A DNA stretch of 64,000 nt from Mycobacterium sp. D16Q13 (GTDB taxonomy: Bacteria > Actinomycetota > Actinomycetes > Mycobacteriales > Mycobacteriaceae): assembly GCF_002013375.1 (NCBI RefSeq), contig NZ_MAEW01000011.1, positions 62,001 to 126,000 on the forward strand, written 5' to 3'. The position numbers and the translations under genes were made by a program. The notes under the pieces were generated by a model. It saw nothing but the letters and a program-made list of their open reading frames with translations. It was not told the DNA's origin and did not search any database. This document shows, piece by piece, positions 56,408-63,359 of the stretch. Each line of letters begins with the position of its first letter. The stretch's first letter is position 1.

Positions 56408-56427
56408 TCTATACCAACTGGCATAGA
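56408..56427. promoter_or_regulatory. Imperfect 20-base palindrome next to CIRCE
   Basis: TCTATACCAACTGGCATAGA has eight of nine matching arm positions around AC. The length and position fit a MerR-type site; the adjacent MerR protein is the natural candidate. Confidence 0.45.
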
Positions 56428-56485
56428 TAAAACAGTTGGAAGCGCACAGATGGCACAAGGGAAAGGACAGATGGAGGTGGCCACG

Positions 56486-56974
56486 ATGCTGATGCGTACC
56501 GATCCATTCCGAGAGCTAGATCGCTTCACCCAGCAGGTGCTGGGAACCGCGGCACGTCCGGCGGCGATGCCGATGGATGCCTGGCGTGACGGGGATGAGT
56601 TCCACGTGGAGTTCGATCTGCCCGGTATCGCTACCGATTCGCTGGATCTGGATATCGAGAACAATGTGGTGACAGTGCGCGCCGAACGCGCACCGCTGGA
56701 TCCCGGCCGTGAGATGTTGGCCGCCGAGCGTGCCCGCGGGGTGTTCTCACGCCAGTTGGTACTGGGCAACAATCTGGACACCGGCCGGATCACCGCGGAC
56801 TACCACGACGGCGTGTTGCGGTTAGTGGTCCCGGTAGCCGAGAAAGCCAAACCCCGCAAAATCGCCGTGGATCGCCCGGCCGCCGCCAAGGCGATCGATG
56901 ACACCACGGTGATCACCGAAGAGGGCGACGCGGTGCGTGGCGGTGGTGCGATCAAGGAACCGGTCAGCGCCTGA
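56486..56974 (+). CDS. Small heat-shock protein, Hsp20 family
   Basis: Alpha-crystallin chaperone of 162 residues. It starts [20 protein letters not shown], and the crystallin domain follows at about 30-125: [53 protein letters not shown] and [20 protein letters not shown] variable tail ends EPVSA. It holds unfolding proteins in an ATP-free way and is usually induced by heat. GGAGGTGG stands before the chosen ATG; a longer frame reaches into the operator region. CIRCE and a MerR-type palindrome lie 60-110 bases upstream, pointing to double control. Confidence 0.92.
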   Translation: MLMRTDPFRELDRFTQQVLGTAARPAAMPMDAWRDGDEFHVEFDLPGIATDSLDLDIENNVVTVRAERAPLDPGREMLAAERARGVFSRQLVLGNNLDTGRITADYHDGVLRLVVPVAEKAKPRKIAVDRPAAAKAIDDTTVITEEGDAVRGGGAIKEPVSA

Positions 56975-57026
56975 CTGTGTTCGTGTTCCACTAGCTGGGC
57001 CGAGGCCTCACGTGCCGCCCCGATGC

Positions 57027-57065
57027 CACCTGGCGCCGTGCTACGTCTCATCCCGGCGCCAGGTG
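57027..57065 (+). terminator. Hairpin after the Hsp20 gene
   Basis: Perfect 11-base arms CACCTGGCGCC / GGCGCCAGGTG with a 17-base loop. It starts 53 bases past the Hsp20 stop; no T-tract follows. Confidence 0.6.
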
Positions 57066-57229
57066 TCCTCGGGATGATGCCGGCGGGGCTCATGCCAGCG
57101 ATCCATCCTCAGCTCAATCATCCCGATGCCCTAGGTAGACACCTGGGCTGCAGCGAAATACATATTGCAATAGACCGCATCTCAAAACCTGGATGGTCGG
57201 CCCCGCTGACAGCACAAAGGAGGTGAGCA

Positions 57230-57565
57230 ATGACGCAGAGCGTCATGATGGTGGCGCCGGCACCGCCAAGCCCGGCCGAGTCAGAGGTGCTGGCCACCCT
57301 GGATCTAGACGACGCCACAGGGCTGATAGCGCTGATCGCTGAAGTCGACGCCATACTCGGCGCCGCCGAAGCTCACCGATGCCAGCGGCCGGCGCCACCA
57401 GCGGTCGGGTGCGCCCTTCGCGGGCCCCGGCAAGCTGGTCGGTCTCACCACCGCCCATCGCCGCGACAACACAGTGAACCAGTCCGGCGAGTCGACCCGA
57501 TGCAGCGCAGCCCTCCGCCAACAAGATCCACACGCCCACAAGCTAATCCGATCACGATCAGGTGA
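57230..57565 (+). CDS. Short open frame of unknown function behind a strong ribosome site
   Basis: A strong AAAGGAGGTGAG lies just before the ATG. The first 48 residues look like protein (SEVLATLDLDDATGLIALIA, EVDAILGAAEA) with a helical acidic pattern. After about codon 48 the composition turns to Arg/Pro/Ser-rich and unlike a folded protein. Another frame in the same direction (KLTDASGRRHQRSGAPFAG) continues more plausibly, so a frameshift is possible. Function unknown. Confidence 0.35.
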   Translation: MTQSVMMVAPAPPSPAESEVLATLDLDDATGLIALIAEVDAILGAAEAHRCQRPAPPAVGCALRGPRQAGRSHHRPSPRQHSEPVRRVDPMQRSPPPTRSTRPQANPITIR

Positions 57566-57844
57566 AAGCGAGGTGCCGGTACAGCTATCCAACCGTGCCG
57601 GGCCAGCCCGTCCCGAAAGGTCCACACCACTTGGGCGTCGTCGTCTGCGCCCACACCTGGACGATCTGCACACGCCAACGCCACACCCAGGCAACAGTTC
57701 CCCGAGGCGGGCTGACCCGGCACCACCATCACCGATACAAGGGCGTGGCGATTGCTGTGACATGCTCTAGCGGTGACCGCTCGGCGAGGCGGAAGCCGGA
57801 GCGCCGGTGCACGGCGTTGTCAAAACTTCGTGTAGCCGTCGTCC

Positions 57845-58006
57845 ATGCCGATGGCCTTGGACGAATTCTTCGACGATGTACCTACCGGAGGCTGGTTTCA
57901 GCATCACCATGGCCTGAATCTCGGAGAACTCTCGGAATGCTTAGACCAGGCGACTGCCGTCGAATCAGCGCCGAGGCGTACCGACAAGCCGTTGAACCGT
58001 TGTTGA
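57845..58006 (+). other. Possible 53-codon frame in an otherwise empty stretch
   Basis: The frame MPMALDEFFDDVPTGGWFQH ... LNLGELSECLDQ is acidic and balanced, but there is no Shine-Dalgarno site and third-position GC is only about 60%. Nothing else is seen between 57566 and 58035. Confidence 0.2.
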
Positions 58007-58035
58007 CGTTCATCGCGGACGGTCCAGTGGGTCGG

Positions 58036-58923
58036 TCAGTTCCGCGGAAGATCCAGTGCACTGATCGCCGCGACCTCAGGACGGTGCGGGCGCGGAGCCA
58101 GGAAGTCCAGAACCTCCGGTACGAACTCATGGTGGTACTGAAAGACGCCACCGTGGCCGGAGTTGGGGTAGATCCGAAGGCGGGAGTCCGGCAGCCGAGC
58201 GGCCATGTCCTTGGAGTGCTCACTGGCGACCATCAGGTCATGGTCGCCGTTGGCGACGAAGACCGGGATTTTGATCTGTGACAGGTCGTCGGCGGGGTGC
58301 AGTCCCGCGCTGGTGATTGCTCGCATCTGCGCGAGGCCGGCCTGTGAGGATATCGGCTTGTCCAGATCCGACGTGCGCTCCGCGAGCCGCTCGAGGTAGG
58401 CGTTGGCCGCCTCTTTGCCCTTCGTGGTACGAGGGAAAAACAGGAAGTGGCGTGGGTCCTTTCGGGACAGGAACGCCTTGGTGTAGGCGCCACCGACGAT
58501 GAATGGCATCTTCCAGATTCCCCCGCCGCCGCGCGGGCCGGTGCCCGCGAGCACCATGCGGCGCACAAGGTCAGGAGCCTGGAGGGCAATCATCTGAGCC
58601 ACGCCACCACCGAGCGAGAAACCGATCAGGTCTACCTGCTCGTACCCCAGCGCACGGATGAACGCGATCGCGTCGGCGCCCATCTGCTCGATGTCGGTCG
58701 GCACACGTCCGGCGGTAGCCCCCACCCCCCGGTTATCGAACGCGATCACATGGTGATGAGCGGCGACGCCATCCAGGACGCGCGGATCCCAGTCATCGAG
58801 GACGGCAGTCAGGTGGTGCAGGAACACTACCGGCACGCCGACGGGCCTGCCCAGCTCGCGGTAGGTGAACGAGGTGCCGTCGACGTCAATTGTCTTGGTG
58901 GGCGCGGTCTTCCAGTTAGCCAT
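58036..58923 (-). CDS. Alpha/beta hydrolase (first of two paralogues)
   Basis: Hydrolase of 295 residues. The nucleophile is the serine of LIGFSLGGGVAQMIA (about S102), the acid probably the D of VANGDHDLMV (about 222-228) and the base H of YPNSGHGGVFQYHHEF. The oxyanion strand reads VVFLHHLTAVLDDWDPRVLD. The family spans esterases, haloperoxidase-like and epoxide hydrolases. ATG has AAGGAG upstream; 14 earlier codons are rejected. It is divergent from a TetR gene and clearly related to the hydrolase at 60958 (shared GTGPRGG and YPNSGHGGxFQYH). Confidence 0.85.
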   Translation of the reverse strand: MANWKTAPTKTIDVDGTSFTYRELGRPVGVPVVFLHHLTAVLDDWDPRVLDGVAAHHHVIAFDNRGVGATAGRVPTDIEQMGADAIAFIRALGYEQVDLIGFSLGGGVAQMIALQAPDLVRRMVLAGTGPRGGGGIWKMPFIVGGAYTKAFLSRKDPRHFLFFPRTTKGKEAANAYLERLAERTSDLDKPISSQAGLAQMRAITSAGLHPADDLSQIKIPVFVANGDHDLMVASEHSKDMAARLPDSRLRIYPNSGHGGVFQYHHEFVPEVLDFLAPRPHRPEVAAISALDLPRN

Positions 58924-59042
58924 GACTCCTTCTTTCGTCAGGGTGCTGCGGGGTTGGGCGGGCATGCGCAGGACCGCACGTCGAGCTGATCGGCAGGCGC
59001 TGCCGTGAAATGGTCCGATTTCCTTTGCGGCACGACTGTTAT

Positions 59043-59056
59043 ATTATGATCATAAT
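59043..59056. promoter_or_regulatory. Perfect palindrome between hydrolase and TetR genes
   Basis: ATTATGATCATAAT is a 14-base perfect palindrome in the AT-rich core of the divergent promoter region, 38 bases before the TetR start. This is the position expected of an autoregulatory TetR operator that also blocks the hydrolase promoter. Confidence 0.65.
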
Positions 59057-59094
59057 GCTATGGTGTTGACAAGCCCAGTAAGGAGATCCGCGTC

Positions 59095-59712
59095 ATGGTG
59101 AGATACAGCCCGGAACACAAGGAAGCGACCCGGCGCCGGATGATCGAGTCCGCCGGACGCAGGTTCAAGAGCGACGGAATCGACGGCTCCGGCATCGCGA
59201 CGCTGGTCGCCGACGCCGGCCTGACCAACGGAGCCTTCTACGGCCACTTCTCTTCGAAGGACGACCTGGTCGCTACGGTCGTCGCGCAACAGCTCGAGGA
59301 CCAGGTCGCCGTTGTGAACTCGCTGCCGGCCGGCCTTGACTCGGTCGAGGCGTTCCTCCGGGAGTACCTCTCCCCCGCACACCGCCACGATCTCGCTGGT
59401 GGCTGCCCCTCCGCGGCACTGCTGGATGAGATCGGGCGGTGCGATGTCACGATCCGGGAGGCCTACACCGACGGCGCCAGTTCGATGATCGAGGCGATTG
59501 CCCGCCACCTCGATGACGGCGACCCGCAGCGGACCAACGAGCGTGCGATTGGCTTGTTCTCCTTGCTCGTCGGCTCGCTCCAGGCCGCCCGCGCGGTCAC
59601 CGATACCGCGCTGTCCGACCGCATCCTTGCGGCGGCGTTCAGCAACGCCATGACCCTTGCCGGCGCTTCACGAAATCCCGTACGCCCAACGATCCGACAG
59701 GAAACAGAATGA
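59095..59712 (+). CDS. TetR-family transcriptional regulator
   Basis: Regulator of 205 residues. HTH: TRRRMIESAGRRFKSDGIDG then SGIATLVADAGLTNGAFYGH and FSSKDDLVATV. The C-terminal domain is the type with GGCPSAALLDEIGRCD, seen in regulators of oxidoreductases that respond to electrophiles; the cysteines C102 and C114 could act as sensors (inference). Its stop overlaps the start of the alcohol-dehydrogenase-like gene by four bases, so regulator and enzyme are made together. Confidence 0.87.
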   Translation: MVRYSPEHKEATRRRMIESAGRRFKSDGIDGSGIATLVADAGLTNGAFYGHFSSKDDLVATVVAQQLEDQVAVVNSLPAGLDSVEAFLREYLSPAHRHDLAGGCPSAALLDEIGRCDVTIREAYTDGASSMIEAIARHLDDGDPQRTNERAIGLFSLLVGSLQAARAVTDTALSDRILAAAFSNAMTLAGASRNPVRPTIRQETE

Positions 59713-60701
59713 AGGCCTTCGTCGTCACTCATTACGGCCCCGACGGGCTCCGGGCTGCTGATGTCCCGACGCCGAGCGTTGGACCTCGCGACGTTCTGAT
59801 AGACGTCCGGGCCGCTAGTATCAATCCGCTCGACAAGATGGTCCGCAACGGGGAGTTCAAGCAGCTCATCAGGTACAAGCGGCCTTTCATCCTCGGCCAT
59901 GACCTGGCCGGCGTGATCACCAAGGTCGGCGCCGAGGTCCGCGGCTTCAAGGCGGGTGATGAGGTCTACGCCCGGCCGCGAGACCTGCGTATCGGCGCCT
60001 TTGCCGAACAGGTAGCCGTCGATGCTGACGACATCGCCCTCAAACCCGCCTCCCTGTCGTTTGAGGAAGCGGCCGCAGTGCCCCTCGTCGCGCTCGCCGC
60101 GTGGCAGGCCCTGGCCGAGCTAGCCGATGTCCAACCGGGGCAGAAGGTCCTGGTCCACGCCGGCGCAGGCGGATTGGGCTCCACAGCCATCCAGGTCGCC
60201 AAGCACCTCGGCGCGTATGTCGCCACTACTGCGAGCGCCAAGGACATCGACAAGGTTCGGGCCCTGGGTGCCGACGAGGTCATCGACTTCAGGGCCCGGG
60301 AATTCGCCCAGGTCCTGTCCGGGTACGACGTCGTGCTGGACTCCCTAGGTCTGGCGAGTCTGGAGAAGTCATTGACCGTTCTGCAGCCAGGCGGTCTTGC
60401 GATCAGCGTCGTCGGACCGCCGGACCCGGCCTTCGCCGATCAACTCCGGCAGCCGGTCCTTAAGCCCGTTATGGCCGTTCTCAGCCGCAAGATCCGCCGT
60501 CAAGCACGCAAGCTGGGCGTGCGTTACTCATTCTTTTTCATGCGGGCTAGCGGTCCGCAGCTCGCGATGCTCGGGGCGCTCTACGACGCGGGCACCCTGC
60601 GACCTGTCCTGGACCGGACCTTCCCGTTCGCAGAGACGCTGGACGCTATGGCCTACGTCGAGCAGGGCAAAGCTAACGGCAAGATCACAGTGAGCCGATG
60701 A
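59709..60701 (+). CDS. Zinc-less MDR oxidoreductase (quinone oxidoreductase type)
   Basis: Medium-chain dehydrogenase/reductase of 330 residues. GHDLAGVITKVGAEVRGFKA, EEAAAVPLVALAAWQALAEL and the NADPH site VLVHAGAGGLGSTAIQVAKH are present, while the catalytic and structural zinc cysteines are absent. This is the pattern of quinone or enone reductases. The end (GGLAISVVGPPDPAFADQLR) follows the MDR fold. It is co-translated with the TetR gene, and its stop overlaps the start of a broken SDR gene (ATGA). Confidence 0.87.
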   Translation: MKAFVVTHYGPDGLRAADVPTPSVGPRDVLIDVRAASINPLDKMVRNGEFKQLIRYKRPFILGHDLAGVITKVGAEVRGFKAGDEVYARPRDLRIGAFAEQVAVDADDIALKPASLSFEEAAAVPLVALAAWQALAELADVQPGQKVLVHAGAGGLGSTAIQVAKHLGAYVATTASAKDIDKVRALGADEVIDFRAREFAQVLSGYDVVLDSLGLASLEKSLTVLQPGGLAISVVGPPDPAFADQLRQPVLKPVMAVLSRKIRRQARKLGVRYSFFFMRASGPQLAMLGALYDAGTLRPVLDRTFPFAETLDAMAYVEQGKANGKITVSR

Positions 60702-60947
60702 CGATTTCGGCAGATCACCGTCCGTCCTGGTCGCCGGCGCCGGTCGGGGAATCGGACTTCTCGCCGCGCGCCGAAACTCATCGGCGATCCCCAGAAGGTC
60801 ATGAAAGCCGACAACCGCTCTCGCACCGCCCGACACCTGAAACGACGCTACCGGTGCGACAACCTCAGCCGAACTCAGCCGGCACTCGTATCAGTAACCA
60901 CAACAACCGTCACTGACGCATTGTTCGCAAGCGCCACCACATCCTAA
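60698..60947 (+). pseudogene. SDR gene remnant with frameshift and internal deletion
   Basis: An ATG overlaps the previous stop (ATGA) and opens MTISADHRPS; after a one-base shift the frame continues VLVAGAGRGIGLLAARRNSS, the start of a short-chain dehydrogenase with its GxxxGxG site. It soon stops. A further frame carries PKLIGDPQKVMKADNRSRTA and ends at 60947. The sequence is too short for an SDR, so most of the gene is lost. Confidence 0.55.
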
Positions 60948-60957
60948 GGAGTTCTCC

Positions 60958-61818
60958 ATGAGCAACAACAGCAACGAGGCCATCCTCAGCTCGTACGCGC
61001 AGGCCCCAACGCGCACCGTCGCCGTCGGCAATACAAGGTACGCATACCGGGAACTGGGCCCCAAGGGAGGCATTCCCGTTGTCTTCTTCGTCCACCTCGC
61101 GGGGACCCTCGACAACTGGGACCCCCGCATCATCGACCCCATCGCACAGAATCGACACGTCATCGCGTTCGACCAGCGCGGCGTCGGTGCCTCCACCGGA
61201 CAGGTGCCTGACACCCTCGAAGAAGCCGCCGATCACGCCTACGAATTCATCGCGGCACTCGGATACGAGACCATCGACATCTTCTCCTTCTCGATGGGCG
61301 GCATGATCGCCCAGGACCTGATCGTCAAACATCCCGACCTGGTCCGCAAACTCGTCCTCACCGGGACCGGACCGCGCGGCGGCAAGGACATCGACAAGGT
61401 TGCCAGCGTGACCTACTGGGACATCCTGCGCGCGACATTGACGAGGTCGGACCCGAAGGAATTCCTCTTCTTCAACCGCGATACCGCGGGAAAGGCCGCG
61501 GGGAAAGCATTCATCAAGCGACTCCGGGAACGCACCGCCGATCGGGACCAGGAGATCAACATCAAGGCGCTGCTGACTCAATTGAAGGCGATACAGAAGT
61601 TCGGCCGCTCGGCTCCCTCAGACCTGTCCATGTTCACCCAGCCGACGCTGATCGCAAACGGAGGCCACGACCGCATGGTCCCCACCGTCCTGTCAGAGGA
61701 CCTGCACAACCGCATCCAGGGCAGCCAACTGCTCATCTACCCCAACTCCGGTCACGGCGGGATCTTCCAGTACCACAAGGAATTCGCCCCCGCCGCCGCC
61801 GAGTTCCTCGCCGACTAA
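60958..61818 (+). CDS. Alpha/beta hydrolase (second paralogue)
   Basis: Hydrolase of 286 residues. The nucleophile serine is in IFSFSMGGMIAQDLI, the acid near NGGHDRMVPT, and the histidine in YPNSGHGGIFQYHKEF. It is related to the hydrolase at 58036 along its length (YRELG, VVF, DNWDPR, VIAFDQRGVGAS, TGTGPRGG, LFF). AAGGAG lies before the ATG. It follows the SDR remnant by 10 bases and was probably in the TetR-controlled transcript. Substrate unknown. Confidence 0.85.
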   Translation: MSNNSNEAILSSYAQAPTRTVAVGNTRYAYRELGPKGGIPVVFFVHLAGTLDNWDPRIIDPIAQNRHVIAFDQRGVGASTGQVPDTLEEAADHAYEFIAALGYETIDIFSFSMGGMIAQDLIVKHPDLVRKLVLTGTGPRGGKDIDKVASVTYWDILRATLTRSDPKEFLFFNRDTAGKAAGKAFIKRLRERTADRDQEINIKALLTQLKAIQKFGRSAPSDLSMFTQPTLIANGGHDRMVPTVLSEDLHNRIQGSQLLIYPNSGHGGIFQYHKEFAPAAAEFLAD

Positions 61819-61935
61819 ACCGCTGGCGAGATCCAGCGCCAGCTGCTCCTGGGTCATGCCGCGCTCGATCCGCAGATCCCGCACCCTAGCGCCCACGGTG
61901 TTCCGAATCCGTGCCCAAACCGCGCGGGCTCGCAC
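61817..61935 (-). pseudogene. XRE-family regulator fragment (N-terminal HTH only)
   Basis: The minus strand reads WARIRNTVGARVRDLRIERG then MTQEQLALDLASG, the first half of a Cro/CI-type HTH. The similarity ends exactly where the opposite hydrolase gene has its stop codon, so the rest of the regulator has been replaced. The following codons, inside the hydrolase antisense, are not regulator-like. Confidence 0.6.
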
Positions 61936-61968
61936 ATGGCCGAGGAATGAACTGGCTGAGAACTGCTG

Positions 61969-62799
61969 TCAGCATGGCGGTGGAGCGGTGCTAAAGATCG
62001 GCCAACAGATTTCTGTGGCGGTGAACGCTGTCGGATCTGAGGGCGTAGCACCGATGTAGTGTTCGCGGATCGGCCCCTGGCCGCTGATCAGATGCTCGTT
62101 TGCGTATATGCCCAGAGCCCCGTAACTGCGGTCGATGCTCTCGTCGTGGCCGCCGGGGTGAGTGAGCACGGCGAATTCGGCCTGAGGCAAGACCTCGGCA
62201 CGCACCCCCTCCGGAGTGATCGCGGACTGCGGCGCAGGCACGAACAGGGTCGCCTTGCCACGTGATTCGAGAAACAGTGCTCGGTCGTAGAGGCCACCCG
62301 GAACGACCGCCGACGGTGCGCCTGTCGCCGTGGCAACTGCGTCTCTCAGTGTCTTCAGCGTCGCCACGAACCAGCTGTCGATCGCGGAAACCTCGATGGT
62401 GGCGCCGATCGACCACACGGCGAGCGCGGGTTCATGGCGCAACTCCACAGCGGCGGAGGTGTGCACGGGAGAAAGCAGCTCGCGCAGCGCGCCAACGGTG
62501 TCACGGGTGTGCTGCAGTTGCACTTCCATTTGTTCGAGATGAGTCGTGATGATCTCAGTGCGGGCCGCGGCGTCGTCTGTGCTCAGCAGCGCCTTGATGT
62601 CGGGAATGGACATGCCCAGAGAGCGGAACCGGCGGATGATGTGTGCATGATCGACCTGGCTGGTGTCGTAGAACCGGTAGCCAGTGTGGAGATCGATGTC
62701 AGCTGGTTCGAGAATGCCGATGTCGTGGTAGTGCCGTAGCGCCTTCCTGCTCAGGCTGGTCATCACCGCGAAATCACCGATCGAGACCCGCGCGCCCAT
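61969..62799 (-). CDS. MerR-family regulator with GyrI-like effector domain
   Basis: Regulator of 276 residues, BmrR/TipAL-like. The N-terminal winged helix is SIGDFAVMTSLSRKALRHYH then DIGILEPADIDLHTGYRFYD and QVDHAHIIRRFRSLGMSIPD. A helical linker (EIITTHLEQMEVQLQHTRDT) leads to a GyrI-like ligand domain (about 115-270) with AVWSIGATIEVSAID and EFAVLTHPGGHDESIDRSYG. Such proteins bind hydrophobic drugs and twist stretched promoters. Two promoters with 19-base spacers lie upstream: one for this gene, one for the divergent NTF2-like/SDR pair. Confidence 0.87.
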   Translation of the reverse strand: MGARVSIGDFAVMTSLSRKALRHYHDIGILEPADIDLHTGYRFYDTSQVDHAHIIRRFRSLGMSIPDIKALLSTDDAAARTEIITTHLEQMEVQLQHTRDTVGALRELLSPVHTSAAVELRHEPALAVWSIGATIEVSAIDSWFVATLKTLRDAVATATGAPSAVVPGGLYDRALFLESRGKATLFVPAPQSAITPEGVRAEVLPQAEFAVLTHPGGHDESIDRSYGALGIYANEHLISGQGPIREHYIGATPSDPTAFTATEICWPIFSTAPPPC

Positions 62800-62844
62800 G
62801 GCATCCTCCTCTGTGTTCCGCCGCCTGTGTTAAGGGGTGGGTCC

Positions 62845-62875
62845 ATCCTGAAGTCTCCCCCTGGGGCCAGGTCAA
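62845..62875 (-). promoter_or_regulatory. MerR-type stretched promoter of the regulator gene
   Basis: Reading toward the MerR gene, TTGACC and CAGGAT are separated by 19 bases (TGGCCCCAGGGGGAGACTT) that contain the inverted repeat CCCC / GGGG. The over-long spacer is the mark of MerR-activated promoters. Confidence 0.6.
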
Positions 62876-62983
62876 CATCGCGGCGTGAGACCGAAGGCTC
62901 CTGTCCCGTTCCAGTGGCCTCCCTGGGGAACCGAGGGCCTGGCTGCCGGGGCCGCACGAATACGAGATTCGCCCTGCCGAAGG

Positions 62984-63014
62984 TTGACCTTCCCCTTAGG
63001 GGAAGCTCCAACCT
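62984..63014 (+). promoter_or_regulatory. MerR-type stretched promoter of the NTF2-like/SDR operon
   Basis: TTGACC and CAACCT are 19 bases apart. The spacer carries the inverted repeat CTTCCCC-TTA-GGGGAAG, a typical site of drug-sensing MerR proteins. The start of transcription would be only a few bases from the ATG at 63021. Confidence 0.65.
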
Positions 63015-63020
63015 GGGGTC

Positions 63021-63359
63021 ATGACCACAGAATGGGAAGCACTCCCGGACACCGTAAAAACGTTCATGACCGCACTCAGCACCCCAGTGGACGGCCGAGC
63101 GGTAGCCACGTTCACCGCCGATGCCGTCGTGACCGATGAGGGCCGCGACTACACGGGCCGCGACGAGATCGGGGCCTGGCTGACCGCCTCGGCCGGCGAA
63201 TACATCTATACCTCCGAGTTCACCGGCGCGACCACAACCGACACGACCATCGACGTCGGGCAGCACCTGGAGGGCGACTTCCCCGGCGGGGTCGTCGACC
63301 TGCACTTCCGCTTCACGTTGGACGGCGCGTTGATCAGCCGGTTGGTGATCGAGCCATGA
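63021..63359 (+). CDS. SnoaL/NTF2-like protein
   Basis: Protein of 112 residues with the NTF2-like pattern: TFMTALSTPVDGRAVATFTA, DAVVTDEGRDYTGRDEIGAW and VVDLHFRFTLDGALISRLVI. A binding or isomerase role is usual for the fold; nothing more can be said. It follows a MerR-type promoter so closely that the leader would be very short. The stop overlaps the SDR start (ATGA), so the two are co-translated. Confidence 0.78.
   Translation: MTTEWEALPDTVKTFMTALSTPVDGRAVATFTADAVVTDEGRDYTGRDEIGAWLTASAGEYIYTSEFTGATTTDTTIDVGQHLEGDFPGGVVDLHFRFTLDGALISRLVIEP

Noticed and set aside
57562..58281. Plus-strand frame of 239 codons
   Set aside because: Half of it is antisense to the alpha/beta hydrolase and the rest lacks protein-like composition or a ribosome site.
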